Shown here piece by piece: positions 10,066 to 18,342 of a stretch of 64,000 nucleotides of DNA. Below the pieces are notes generated by a model. That model worked only from the letters and a program-made list of their open reading frames with translations, made no database searches and had not been told where the DNA came from. Within the stretch, counting starts at the first letter, position 1. Every line of letters starts with the position of its first letter. This DNA is from Caballeronia sp. GAFFF1 (GTDB lineage Bacteria > Pseudomonadota > Gammaproteobacteria > Burkholderiales > Burkholderiaceae). The stretch is from the NCBI RefSeq assembly GCF_023630705.1, contig NZ_JALQEM010000029.1, positions 35,734-99,733 of the forward strand. The letters are read 5' to 3'. The translations under genes were made by a program, and so were the position numbers.

Positions 10066-11109
10066 ATGACCCGACCCACCGATTCCGCCCGCTCCGCGCG
10101 TCTTTTCGCCGGACTCATTGCGTTCAACGTGCTCGCGTGGCTCTGGGCGCTCATCGCGTTTCGTCACTATCCGCTGCTCATGGGCACGTCGCTGCTCGCG
10201 TATTCGCTCGGGCTTCGCCATGCGGTCGATGCCGATCACATCGCCGCCATCGACAACGTCACCCGCAAGTTGATGCAGCACGGCGAGCGCCCGCTCTCCG
10301 TCGGCGTATTCTTCTCGCTCGGACATTCGACCGTCGTGATGCTCGCGACCGCGCTCATCGCCGCCACCGCGCTCGCCGTGCAGGCGCGCTTTGCGGCATT
10401 CCGCGAAATCGGCGCGCTCATCGGCACGTCGGTGTCCGCGTTTTTTCTCTTCGCCATCGCCGCGATGAATCTGGTCGTGTTGCGCGGCGTGTGGCGCGCA
10501 TTCCGGCGCGCGCGCCGCGGCGACGCGCTGAACGACGACGATGCCGACCTGCTCGTCGTCGGAGGCGGCCCGCTCGCGCGCATCGCACGGCCGCTCTTTG
10601 CGCTGATCGGCAAGAGCTGGCACATGTATCCGCTGGGCTTCCTGTTCGGCCTCGGCTTCGATACGGCGACCGAGATCGGGCTGATGGGCATTGCCGCGTC
10701 CGAAGCGGCGCGCGGCATGCCGGTATGGTCGATCCTCGTGTTCCCGGTGCTGTTCGCAGCCGGCATGTCCCTGGTCGATACCGCCGACAGCCTGCTGATG
10801 GTCGGCGCGTACGGCTGGGCATTCATGAAGCCGGTGCGCAAGCTCTACTACAACCTCACGGTGACGCTGGCCTCGGTCGTGATCGCGGTGTTCGTCGGCA
10901 GCGTCGAGGCGCTCGGCCTGCTCGCGGATCGCCTGCAACTCAAAGGCGGGCTGTGGGACTTCGCCGCGCGTCTCTCGGACCACTTCGGCGCGCTCGGCTA
11001 TGCGGTCATCGGCCTCTTCGCCGCATGCTGGCTGGCCTCCGCGCTGCTCTACAGGTGGCGCGGCTACGATGCCGCCGACGACGCGCTCGACTCGGGCATC
11101 GCGCGCTAG
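10066..11109 (+). CDS. HoxN/NixA-family nickel/cobalt permease
   Basis: A 347-residue inner-membrane transporter of the NiCoT family. The diagnostic HX4DH metal motif is HAVDADH (52-58). A second family motif follows (FSLGHSTVVM, about residue 86), and LGFDTATEIGLMG lies near residue 200. Around eight hydrophobic segments are visible. It imports Ni2+ or Co2+ with high affinity. The start at 10066 matches the family N-terminus; the frame is open further left but that stretch is Arg-rich and unlikely to be coding. No urease or hydrogenase genes are in the window to say which metal is used. Confidence 0.88.
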   Translation: MTRPTDSARSARLFAGLIAFNVLAWLWALIAFRHYPLLMGTSLLAYSLGLRHAVDADHIAAIDNVTRKLMQHGERPLSVGVFFSLGHSTVVMLATALIAATALAVQARFAAFREIGALIGTSVSAFFLFAIAAMNLVVLRGVWRAFRRARRGDALNDDDADLLVVGGGPLARIARPLFALIGKSWHMYPLGFLFGLGFDTATEIGLMGIAASEAARGMPVWSILVFPVLFAAGMSLVDTADSLLMVGAYGWAFMKPVRKLYYNLTVTLASVVIAVFVGSVEALGLLADRLQLKGGLWDFAARLSDHFGALGYAVIGLFAACWLASALLYRWRGYDAADDALDSGIAR

Positions 11110-11229
11110 CTTCGACTTTCGCCTTCGCGCCAGCTTTCGTTTTCCTGATGCGGGCATCGTTTCTGCTGTCGATGAGCGCCTGCCGTTCATCGGTTCCGGC
11201 ATCGAACGGCTCTCAGGGAGAACACAACC

Positions 11230-12105
11230 ATGGCAGATACGCAGGACGGCTCGCGCGAGGGTTCCGCAGGCGCGGAATCACCGAATCTCGACGATGCACA
11301 ACGCGAACAGGCGGCCGAGCATTCCACGCCGCACGCGCTCGTCATTCACGAAATCGTGCGGGAGGAAGGCGAGGCGGCGATGGAGCGCACTTTCGCCGCG
11401 TTGATGTGGTCCGCGCTCGCCGCCGGCCTGTCGATGGGCTTCTCGTTTCTCGTCCAGTCGATACTGGAAAGCGCGGTGCCCGAGTCGAAGGGGAGCCACC
11501 TCGTCACGAGTCTCGGCTATACCATCGGCTTCGTGTTCGTCATTCTCGGAAGGCAGCAGCTTTTCACGGAAAGCACGCTGACGGCGGTGCTGCCCGTTCT
11601 CACGCGCCGCGACATGAAGACGGTCGCCAAGACCTTGCGCCTGTGGATCATCGTGCTGGTGTTCAATCTGATCGGCACGGCGATCTTCGCGGGCCTGCTG
11701 CAACTTCCCGGCGTGTTCTCGCCTGAAGTGACCGAGGCGCTCGCCAAGGTCGCGAAGGCGCCGTATTCCGGCAGCTTCGGCGTGACGTTGGCGCGAGCGT
11801 TGTTCGCGGGCTGGCTGATCGCGTTGATGGTCTGGCTGCTGCCGAGCGCGAAATCGGCGCGTCTGCTCACGATTCTGCTCGTGACGTACACGGTCGCGGT
11901 CGCGAAGCTCTCGCACGTGATCGCGGGCTCCGTCGAAGCGGCTTATGCGGTCATGTCGGGCGCGGCGAGCGTCTCCGACTATATCCTCGTGTTCCTCGCG
12001 CCGACGCTCATCGGGAATATTCTCGGCGGCGTGTCGCTGGTCGCGATCGTCAATCACGCCGCCATCGCGCCGGAAATCAACGGCACGCCGCAGAACGCGG
12101 ACTAA
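11230..12105 (+). CDS. Formate/nitrite transporter family channel (YfdC-like)
   Basis: A 291-residue membrane protein of the FNT family. About 60 hydrophilic residues precede the first membrane segment (MWSALAAGLSMGFSFLVQS). Further segments include GYTIGFVFVILGRQQLFTEST, the conserved N-terminal-half pore region, and LAPTLIGNILGGVSLVAIVNH at the end. The long N-terminal extension and the QLFTEST wording are typical of the YfdC subgroup, whose substrate is not established, rather than FocA or NirC. A ribosome-binding site GGGAGAACACAACC precedes the ATG. It lies 120 bases after the nickel transporter gene and may be co-transcribed with it. Confidence 0.82.
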   Translation: MADTQDGSREGSAGAESPNLDDAQREQAAEHSTPHALVIHEIVREEGEAAMERTFAALMWSALAAGLSMGFSFLVQSILESAVPESKGSHLVTSLGYTIGFVFVILGRQQLFTESTLTAVLPVLTRRDMKTVAKTLRLWIIVLVFNLIGTAIFAGLLQLPGVFSPEVTEALAKVAKAPYSGSFGVTLARALFAGWLIALMVWLLPSAKSARLLTILLVTYTVAVAKLSHVIAGSVEAAYAVMSGAASVSDYILVFLAPTLIGNILGGVSLVAIVNHAAIAPEINGTPQNAD

Positions 12106-12125
12106 GCGGACTAAGCGGACTAAGC
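12097..12125 (+). repeat. Three tandem copies of a 9-bp unit at a stop codon
   Basis: GCGGACTAA is repeated three times directly at the 3' end of the FNT gene, and the first copy supplies the stop codon. Each unit carries TAA in the same frame, so slippage here would keep termination. Confidence 0.75.
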
Positions 12126-12146
12126 CGACGTACGGCGCGGCGCGCG

Positions 12147-12449
12147 CTACTTGTTGTTGCCCGCGCCGGTGCCGTACAGCCCGTTGTTGAAGCCGCCGGC
12201 GCCGTTCGTCGAGTGTTCCTTGCCGACGGTCGGGCCGCGCGATGCGCCCGCCGCGTCCTTCGACTGCGGCTTCTGCGTCTCATGCACTGCGACGCCGGAC
12301 GGATTGGCCCGCGCGGTCGAATCGGACGTGCGGTTTTCCTGCTGATCCGAGCCTTCGGGCTTCGTAATCTGCGCGCTGGCGCACGCGCTGTATGCGGCGG
12401 CGAAGCCCGCGAGCAGCGTGGCGGCGATTCTTTTGCGTGATGCGGACAT
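12147..12449 (-). CDS. Small exported hypothetical protein (100 aa)
   Basis: A signal-peptide protein: positively charged start (MSASRKR), a hydrophobic stretch (IAATLLAGFAAAY) and a likely cleavage site after SACASA. The mature part of about 73 residues is polar and low in complexity (Gly, Asn, Ser, Thr), ending GGFNNGLYGTGAGNNK, so it is probably unstructured in the periplasm. A cysteine lies just before the cleavage site but the preceding residues do not make a good lipobox. The start at 12449 has GGAGA upstream; the ATG at 12476 does not. Function unknown. Confidence 0.65.
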   Translation of the reverse strand: MSASRKRIAATLLAGFAAAYSACASAQITKPEGSDQQENRTSDSTARANPSGVAVHETQKPQSKDAAGASRGPTVGKEHSTNGAGGFNNGLYGTGAGNNK

Positions 12450-12600
12450 GAGGTCTCCGTGCAGTTCGTGAGTCAAGAGCCGAGCACGAACGATGCCTGA
12501 GGAGCGCCTCCGCCATGGCGGCTCGAACCTCTCGCTGGCGAGCCTGCGCGCCCGCCGGCCGGACCGTGCGGGCGATGAGCGTCGCGCACGTGGCGCGGGT

Positions 12601-12630
12601 GGCGAAAGCGGCGGTCAGGCCGCTTTCGCC
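12601..12630 (-). terminator. Hairpin enclosing the stop codon of the 100-aa gene at 12615-12917
   Basis: A perfect 12-bp inverted repeat: GGCGAAAGCGGC (12601-12612) and GCCGCTTTCGCC (12619-12630), with a 6-base loop. On the minus strand the stop codon (12615-12617) falls in the loop. No T tract follows, so it may stabilise the 3' end or be Rho-linked rather than intrinsic. Confidence 0.35.
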
Positions 12631-12917
12631 CAAAGCCTATTGGTCGACCTTTTGCGGCTGCCGCCGTCGCGTGGATGAATGTGGACGGCATCGAGTGCCG
12701 CGCGCAGCGCCTGAATGCGCTGCTTCTGCGCGGGCACGAGCGCGTAGCCGCTGACGACGGCCGCGAGCCGCTCGCGCCAGTATTCGACGTTGAGCGTTCC
12801 GGACGACTGGCTCTTCATCGCGCGAAGCTGCGCCACGGCGCGTTCGATGTGCTGCAACTCGACGTCCGCCATCGCCGAGGGCAGCAGGCTGCCCTTGGTG
12901 TCGCCTTTCTTCTTCAT
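12615..12917 (-). CDS. Conserved hypothetical protein (100 aa)
   Basis: Function not recognised. The protein is basic at both ends (MKKKGDTKGS at the start, SRKRSTNRLWAKAA at the end) and predicted helical between, with two probable amphipathic helices (MADVELQHIERAVAQLRAM, and VPAQKQRIQALRAALDAVH). There is no signal peptide or membrane segment. The start at 12917 is favoured by the ribosome-binding site GAGGAAG about 8 bases upstream. A much longer frame continues upstream but its composition is non-coding. Confidence 0.55.
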   Translation of the reverse strand: MKKKGDTKGSLLPSAMADVELQHIERAVAQLRAMKSQSSGTLNVEYWRERLAAVVSGYALVPAQKQRIQALRAALDAVHIHPRDGGSRKRSTNRLWAKAA

Positions 12918-13228
12918 TGTTGGTCTTCCTCTCAGCCGCGCGGCGTGACGCTGTCTCGCGTCTCCCATCGCACGGGCACCCCGTTCACCCACGCGCTTTC
13001 TATTGAAACGTCGCGGGCGGCCCTTGCTCATTTTCTGAATTGTTCGGGCGTGACCGGCAGGCGTGATCCGCAGTCTTGCTTGGCGGCTGCCAACGGTACG
13101 ACCGTTGGCAAAAATGTACGCAACGGGGGCCTGTTCCCTCCGTCTGTCATCGCACACTGATGAAGGGGTTCGCGCGTTTTTCGATGCTGCGCCGCGCCAC
13201 GCCGAGCATGCTGAGGCGGGCGGCGAGG
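12918..13228. other. Intergenic region with a perfect 9-bp inverted repeat
   Basis: No gene seen. GCCAACGGT (13089-13097) and ACCGTTGGC (13101-13109) form a perfect hairpin or operator-like dyad with a 3-base centre. It is followed by AAAAA on the plus strand, so it is not a canonical terminator in either direction. Confidence 0.4.
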
Positions 13229-13519
13229 CTAGTCCGCGTCGTCGGAAGATGGCTTTTCCGCGCGCTTGCCGCTGCGTCCGATCTGCGCTTCGAGCGCTTC
13301 GTCGAGCTTGCTGACCTTGCGCGGTTTCGCGGGTTCGCGCGCGTTGACGAACGCGATGAAGTCGTCCATCGGCAACGGCTCGCACAGCTTCTTCGAGCCT
13401 TCGGCTGCGCGTTCTACCAGATAGAAGTAGCCGCCCGGCATGCTCACGGCCGCGTAATGCGGATTGCCGCTGCGCGTCTTGAGCCGTTCGACGGCGCTGA
13501 TGGCCCGTGTAGAGCGCAT
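13229..13519 (-). CDS. Conserved hypothetical protein (96 aa)
   Basis: Function not recognised. The N-terminal half contains a beta-like core (YAAVSMPGGYFYLVERAA, residues about 22-39), followed by a helix MDDFIAFVNARE and a Lys/Arg-rich tail (PAKPRKVSKLDEALEAQIGR) that could bind nucleic acid or be flexible. There is no signal or membrane segment. It begins 18 bases after the end of the lipoprotein gene at 13538-13870 on the same strand and is probably co-transcribed. No clear ribosome-binding site was seen at the ATG. Confidence 0.5.
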   Translation of the reverse strand: MRSTRAISAVERLKTRSGNPHYAAVSMPGGYFYLVERAAEGSKKLCEPLPMDDFIAFVNAREPAKPRKVSKLDEALEAQIGRSGKRAEKPSSDDAD

Positions 13520-13537
13520 GATGCTAGGCCCGTCCGC

Positions 13538-13870
13538 TCACGGCGCGCACTTCTTGCCCGCGCCTTCGATCCACATGTTCGACACGTGGCGCTCGCCGGG
13601 GTAGAAGCGGTAGGTGGTCTCGCCGTTGTCGTAGCGGACCTTGACGACGTTCGAGTCGCCGAATTCGAGCATGGTGCCTTGCGGAATCGCCGTCTGCTTA
13701 TAGGTGGCGTTGTGTTTCTTGGCTTCCTCGGTAATGCACTGGACGATGCTTGCAACTTCGTTATGCGTCGATGCCGCTTCGACTTCCGGCTGGCCGGCGT
13801 CTTCGTTATGAAAGCGGCCGCAAGCGGCAATGAGAAGGGGCAGCGCGAGGGCCGCGGCAAGTTTCTTCAT
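13538..13870 (-). CDS. Small putative lipoprotein (110 aa)
   Basis: The N-terminus MKKLAAALALPLLIAAC is a lipoprotein signal peptide with lipobox LIAAC, so Cys17 would be lipidated and the protein anchored to the inner or outer membrane facing the periplasm. The mature part contains two more cysteines, one in SIVQCITEEA and one at the C-terminus (GKKCAP), which could form a disulfide. A beta-rich stretch (GTMLEFGDSNVVKVRYDNGE) follows. The start at 13870 is supported by GGGAAGA upstream; longer frames are Arg-rich. Function unknown. It sits downstream of the FtsI-like gene on the same strand. Confidence 0.65.
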   Translation of the reverse strand: MKKLAAALALPLLIAACGRFHNEDAGQPEVEAASTHNEVASIVQCITEEAKKHNATYKQTAIPQGTMLEFGDSNVVKVRYDNGETTYRFYPGERHVSNMWIEGAGKKCAP

Positions 13871-14000
13871 GATCTTCCCGGTATGAGGGTATGGAATCGA
13901 ACGCTCCATTAGAGCACAGCGTCTTACAGTTCGGCGCAGTGTCGATGGCAGCAACCTCCGCGCCCGCACGCGCTCCGCTTGTTCAGGCGCAGCGCCTCGG

Positions 14001-15707
14001 TTACGCGTCCGGCGGCACGCCCAAGAGCGGCAAAGTGCCTCCGACGATGCCCGAGAACACCGGCCCCGCGACGGTCCCGCCGTAGTACGCGCCGCCCGAC
14101 GGCTCGTCGATCATCACGGCGACGATCACGCGCGGATCGCTCATCGGCGCAATGCCGACGAACGACGCGCGATACTTGTTCGCCGCATACGACCGCCCGA
14201 CCTGCTTGCGCGCCGTGCCCGTCTTGCCGCCGACGCGATAGCCCTCGACCGCGGCGGCGCGTCCGGTGCCGTTCGGTCCCATTGCCATTTCGAGCATGTC
14301 TCGCACGGCGGCGGCCGTCGCGGGCTGCACGACCGGCGTGCCCGCGCGGCGCGTTTCGCCGTGGATGAGCGTCGCGGCATGAAAGCGCCCGTCGCCCGCA
14401 TACGCCGTGTAGATCTGCGCGATCTGCAGGAGCGAGAGCGACAGGCCGTAGCCGTAGGCCATCGTCGCCTGCTCGATCGGCTTCCAGCGCTCCGGCGCGC
14501 GCAGCCGTCCCGTGGCCGCGCCGGGAAACGTCAGTTCCGGCGCCTGTCCGATGCCGTATTCGCGGTACTTGTCCCAGATGGTCCGCGCGGGAATCTTCAG
14601 CGCGAGCTGCGTCAGCGCCACGTTGCTGGACATCTGCACGGCCTCGGACACGGTGATGACGCCATGATTCGACGTGTCGTGAATCACATTGGGCCCGATC
14701 TTGAGCGTGCCGGGGTTCGTGTCGATGCGCGTGTCCGGCCGCACGTGACCCAGGTCGATGGCGAGCGCGGCCACGAGCGGCTTGATAGTCGACCCCGGCT
14801 CGAAGGTATCCGTGAGCGCGCGGTTGCGAAGCTGGTCGCCCGTGAGACGGCGGCGGTCGTTCGGATCGAAGCTCGGGTAATTGGCGAGCGCCAGGACTTC
14901 GCCGTTCTTCGCGTCCAGCACGACGACGCTTCCGGCGCGCGCCCGATGCTTCGCGACGGCCGCTTTGAGCTGCGAATGCGCGAGTTGCTGGATGCGCCGG
15001 TCGATCGTCAAGTGGATGGTCTCGCCGTTCTGCGGCATCTCCGTTTCGCCGATCTGCGATACCACGCGCCCGAGCCGGTCGCGGATGACTTCGCGCTGCC
15101 CGGCTGAACCGGCGAGGCGCGCGTCGGCGGCAAGCTCCACGCCTTCCTGACCGCGATCCTCGTTGTCCGTGAAGCCGACGACATGCGCCGCCGATTCGCC
15201 TTCGGGATAGAAGCGTTTGGTGTCCGGCACGAGCGTGATGCCCGCGCGACCGATTTCCGCGATGCGCTCGGCTGTCTCTGCATCGACCTGGCGCTTGAGC
15301 AGCACGAAGCTGCGATCCGTGCCGATGCGGCGGCCGAGTTCGCTCGCGGGAAAGTCGAGCAGCTTGGCGATGTCGTCGGCGCGGGCGGCGTCGAAACGCT
15401 TCGGGCTCGCCCAGACTTCGTACGTGGCGAGGCTGACCGCGAGCATCGCGCCGTTTCGGTCGACGATGCGCCCGCGCGTGGCGTCGAGCGCGAGCGTTCG
15501 CTGGTAGCGTTTCTGTCCTTCGCCGATATAGAACGCGTGATCCACCACCTGCACCCACAGCGCGCGCCCGGCGAGCGCGAGGAACGCGGCGGTGACGCCC
15601 GCAAGCACGAACGTCGAACGCCACGCGGGCAGCCGTTGCGCGAGCATGGCGCTGCGATGATGCGTGTGGAATTCGCGGCGGCCGCGCGTTTTAATGCTCT
15701 TGAACAT
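14001..15707 (-). CDS. FtsI-type peptidoglycan D,D-transpeptidase (PBP3 paralogue)
   Basis: A 568-residue class B penicillin-binding protein that cross-links peptidoglycan in the periplasm. It has a short cytoplasmic tail, one membrane anchor (about residues 32-55), a dimerisation/pedestal region with RGRIVDRNG (78-86), and a transpeptidase domain. The three catalytic motifs are intact: SxxK at S306-K309 (GSTIKP), SxN at S360-N362 (MSSNVAL) and KTG at 495-497 (GGKTGTA). No division-cluster genes (mraZ, ftsL, murE) are nearby, so this is probably a second copy outside that locus. The arylamine acetyltransferase gene ends 12 bases upstream of its start. An ATG at 15647 is an alternative start. 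Confidence 0.88.
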   Translation of the reverse strand: MFKSIKTRGRREFHTHHRSAMLAQRLPAWRSTFVLAGVTAAFLALAGRALWVQVVDHAFYIGEGQKRYQRTLALDATRGRIVDRNGAMLAVSLATYEVWASPKRFDAARADDIAKLLDFPASELGRRIGTDRSFVLLKRQVDAETAERIAEIGRAGITLVPDTKRFYPEGESAAHVVGFTDNEDRGQEGVELAADARLAGSAGQREVIRDRLGRVVSQIGETEMPQNGETIHLTIDRRIQQLAHSQLKAAVAKHRARAGSVVVLDAKNGEVLALANYPSFDPNDRRRLTGDQLRNRALTDTFEPGSTIKPLVAALAIDLGHVRPDTRIDTNPGTLKIGPNVIHDTSNHGVITVSEAVQMSSNVALTQLALKIPARTIWDKYREYGIGQAPELTFPGAATGRLRAPERWKPIEQATMAYGYGLSLSLLQIAQIYTAYAGDGRFHAATLIHGETRRAGTPVVQPATAAAVRDMLEMAMGPNGTGRAAAVEGYRVGGKTGTARKQVGRSYAANKYRASFVGIAPMSDPRVIVAVMIDEPSGGAYYGGTVAGPVFSGIVGGTLPLLGVPPDA

Positions 15708-15719
15708 CGGCGCGATGCG

Positions 15720-16595
15720 TCAGGCGGGATCGGACTGCGCGAGTCGCGCGAGCGCGGCGTCGAGATCGGACGAGGCAATGGAGCCGTCCGCATCGGGCAG
15801 ACGAATGCCGAGGTCCTCGCTCAACACGCGCCGAAGCGCTTCGACGCCGACCAGTTCGCGATGCGTGGTGCCGTCGCGCTCGTCGTGCAGGGAAAGACGC
15901 TGGTCGAAGAGACCGTAGCGGCGACCGGGCGCGAGCCGCGCGGCAAGCAGGTGATGCACGAAGATCGACTGCGGATACGTCGAGACGAAGTAGTTCGACA
16001 TCTCGTAGTCGATGTCGTATTGCGGATCGAAGTCGAAGCGGTAGATGGCCGTCCACGTTCCGTCGATCAGCGCTTCCATCCGATAGTTCGGCAGTCCCGC
16101 GTCCCAGTCGATGCGTTGCAGCCTGAATGCGCCGTGCGGCGTGATCTGCTCCAGACCGCCTTGCAGCGCGAGCGGCGCGGAAAGCGTCATGCCGCCGAAG
16201 CCGACATCCGCGACGAACGCGCCTTCGTCCAGTTCCACGACGAGCAGCATGTGCGAGCGCGGCGGCATGACCGACGCATCGCGGCCCCACAGCACGCGGC
16301 CCGCGTAGCTTTTCACGCGAAAACCCAGTGCTTCGAGTACGCTGCGGAAAAGCAGATTGTGTTCGTAGCAGTAACCGCCGCGCCGGTTCATGACGAGCTT
16401 GCGCTGAATCGAAGCGAGATCGATCCGGATCGGACGGCCGAGCAGCACGTCGAGATTCTCGAACGGTATCGCCTGTGGATGCAGCAGATGCAGCGCGCGC
16501 AGCGTGTCGAGCGTGGGCGCGGGCCGGTCGCCGCCGCCGAAGCCGATGCGTGCGAAGTAGGCAGGCAGGTCGATGAGCGTGTCGGGTGAAGTCAT
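15720..16595 (-). CDS. nat: Arylamine N-acetyltransferase
   Basis: A 291-residue cytoplasmic enzyme that transfers acetyl from acetyl-CoA to arylamines and hydrazines by a ping-pong mechanism. The catalytic triad is complete: Cys76 in RRGGYCYE, His115 in PPRSHMLL and Asp130 in VADVGFGG. The length fits bacterial NATs (about 270-290). The N-terminal region also matches the family (PFENLDVLLGRPIRIDL). It lies directly upstream of the FtsI-like gene with a 12-base gap, so the two are likely one transcript, although no functional link between them is known. Confidence 0.9.
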   Translation of the reverse strand: MTSPDTLIDLPAYFARIGFGGGDRPAPTLDTLRALHLLHPQAIPFENLDVLLGRPIRIDLASIQRKLVMNRRGGYCYEHNLLFRSVLEALGFRVKSYAGRVLWGRDASVMPPRSHMLLVVELDEGAFVADVGFGGMTLSAPLALQGGLEQITPHGAFRLQRIDWDAGLPNYRMEALIDGTWTAIYRFDFDPQYDIDYEMSNYFVSTYPQSIFVHHLLAARLAPGRRYGLFDQRLSLHDERDGTTHRELVGVEALRRVLSEDLGIRLPDADGSIASSDLDAALARLAQSDPA

Positions 16596-16769
16596 GTCGG
16601 TGTTGGCCTCGTGCTGCGAAGTCGCGCAAGCATTCTACGACACGCGAAGCGGAAAATTACAGATAGCCTACAAACGAAGCGGGCGCCGTAAGAAGCGATG
16701 CGCGATTGAACTGTGCCGCGTCGCCGAAGGTCTTTCCATTTTCGCTCAACGGATGAGGACACCCACGTC

Positions 16770-18326
16770 ATGCCGAATGATGCAGACAATAGCAGTCAGG
16801 CAAGTGCTTCGAACCCGTCTTCAGCGTCGCCCGCAGCAAAGCGCCGCGCGCCTGCGTGCACGCTCGTGATCTTCGGCGCGGGCGGCGATCTCACGCGGCG
16901 GCTGTTGATGCCCGCGCTCTACAACCTCTCCGCCGACGGTCTGCTCGACGACGACATGCAGATCATCGGCGTGAATCACGGCGAGCGCGAGACCTCCGCG
17001 TGGCGCGACGAACTCACCGAGTCGCTGCGCAAGTTCGCCGCCGACAAGGCCAGCACCTTCCATACGTCGAAGCTCAACGAAGACGCGTGGAACCGCGTCG
17101 CCAACAAGCTCGAATACTTCGCGGGCGAGTTCGACGACGAGGAAGCCTTCGCGCGGCTCGGAGCGCGTCTCACCGAGATGAAGAGCCGCAATGTCGTGTT
17201 CTATCTCGCCGTGAGCGCCCGGTTCTTTGCGCCGATCGCGGAACATCTCGGGCGCGCCGGACTGCTGGAGGAGCAAGACGGCGCGTTCAGGCGGCTCGTC
17301 ATCGAAAAGCCGTTCGGCACCGACCTGGCTTCGGCGCAGGCGCTCAACCGCTGCATCCTCGCCTATGCGAAGGAATCGCAGATTTATCGTATCGACCATT
17401 TCCTCGGCAAGGACACGGTGCAGAGCATTCTGGCCGTGCGCTTCGCCAACGCGATGTTCGAGCCGGTCTGGCGGCGCGAATACATCGATCACGTGCAGAT
17501 CACGGCGTCGGAGACCATAGGCGTGGAAGGGCGCGGCAGCTTCTACGAGCAGACGGGCGCGTTCCGCGACATGGTGCCGAACCATCTCTTCCAGTTGCTC
17601 GGCATGGTGGCGATGGAACCGCCCAATTCCTTCGACGCCGAAGCCGTGCGCGACAAAAAGGCCGAAGTCTTCGACGCGATGAAGCCGCTTTCGGCGCAGG
17701 ACGTGGTGTTCGGGCAATATGAAGCCGGCGCGGCGGGACCGGGTTATCGCGAAGAGCCCGGCGTCGCAAAGGACAGCCGCACCGAAACCTATGCGGCGGC
17801 GCGCGTCTTCATCGAAAACTGGCGCTGGGCCGGCGTGCCGTTCTATCTGCGCACCGGCAAGCGGCTGACCGAGCGCCGCACGGAGATATCGGTGCAGCTC
17901 AAGGCGGTTCCGTTCCGGCTGTTCCGCGACACGCCCGTCGACGAACTGACGCCGAACGTCTACACGCTGCGTATCGACCCGGCGCACGGCACGACCTTCG
18001 ACTTCAACGTCAAGGTGCCGGGCCCGGTGATGCAGATGGGCGCGGTGCGCTCGGCGTTCGATTACGGCGACTTCTTCGCCGAGCGCGCGAACGTGGGCTA
18101 TGAAACGCTGCTCTACGACTGCATGCTCGGCGACGAAACGCTGTTTCAGCGCGCCGACAGCATCGAGACGGCGTGGGCTGCGGTGGATCGCGTGCTGCAT
18201 CCAGACGGCGAACTGCCCGTGCATGGTTACGCGGCGGGCAGCGCCGGCCCGAAGGAGGCGGACCGTCTGCTCGCAGAAGACGGCCGCGCGTGGCGTCCGC
18301 TGACCGACAACCGCAAGAAGAACTGA
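16770..18326 (+). CDS. zwf: Glucose-6-phosphate 1-dehydrogenase
   Basis: A 518-residue cytoplasmic enzyme oxidising glucose 6-phosphate to 6-phosphogluconolactone with NAD(P)+. This feeds the Entner-Doudoroff and pentose phosphate routes. The dinucleotide-binding motif is IFGAGGDLTRR (34-44), and the substrate/active-site motif is RIDHFLGK (207-214), where the family consensus is RIDHYLGK. A 28-residue Ser/Ala-rich N-terminal extension precedes the fold. The start at 16770 follows GAGGAC; an upstream frame exists but is Arg-rich. Seventeen bases separate it from the glucokinase-type gene, giving a zwf-kinase-phosphatase operon. Confidence 0.93.
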   Translation: MPNDADNSSQASASNPSSASPAAKRRAPACTLVIFGAGGDLTRRLLMPALYNLSADGLLDDDMQIIGVNHGERETSAWRDELTESLRKFAADKASTFHTSKLNEDAWNRVANKLEYFAGEFDDEEAFARLGARLTEMKSRNVVFYLAVSARFFAPIAEHLGRAGLLEEQDGAFRRLVIEKPFGTDLASAQALNRCILAYAKESQIYRIDHFLGKDTVQSILAVRFANAMFEPVWRREYIDHVQITASETIGVEGRGSFYEQTGAFRDMVPNHLFQLLGMVAMEPPNSFDAEAVRDKKAEVFDAMKPLSAQDVVFGQYEAGAAGPGYREEPGVAKDSRTETYAAARVFIENWRWAGVPFYLRTGKRLTERRTEISVQLKAVPFRLFRDTPVDELTPNVYTLRIDPAHGTTFDFNVKVPGPVMQMGAVRSAFDYGDFFAERANVGYETLLYDCMLGDETLFQRADSIETAWAAVDRVLHPDGELPVHGYAAGSAGPKEADRLLAEDGRAWRPLTDNRKKN

Positions 18327-18342
18327 ACATTGGATAACAACG

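Noticed and set aside
13089..13109. Perfect 9-bp inverted repeat considered as a terminator
   Set aside because: The A run follows on the plus strand and precedes the stem on the minus strand, so neither strand has a T tract; no plus-strand gene ends here.
15183..16589. A 468-residue plus-strand frame opposite nat and the FtsI-like gene
   Set aside because: Spans two real genes on the other strand and lacks motifs.
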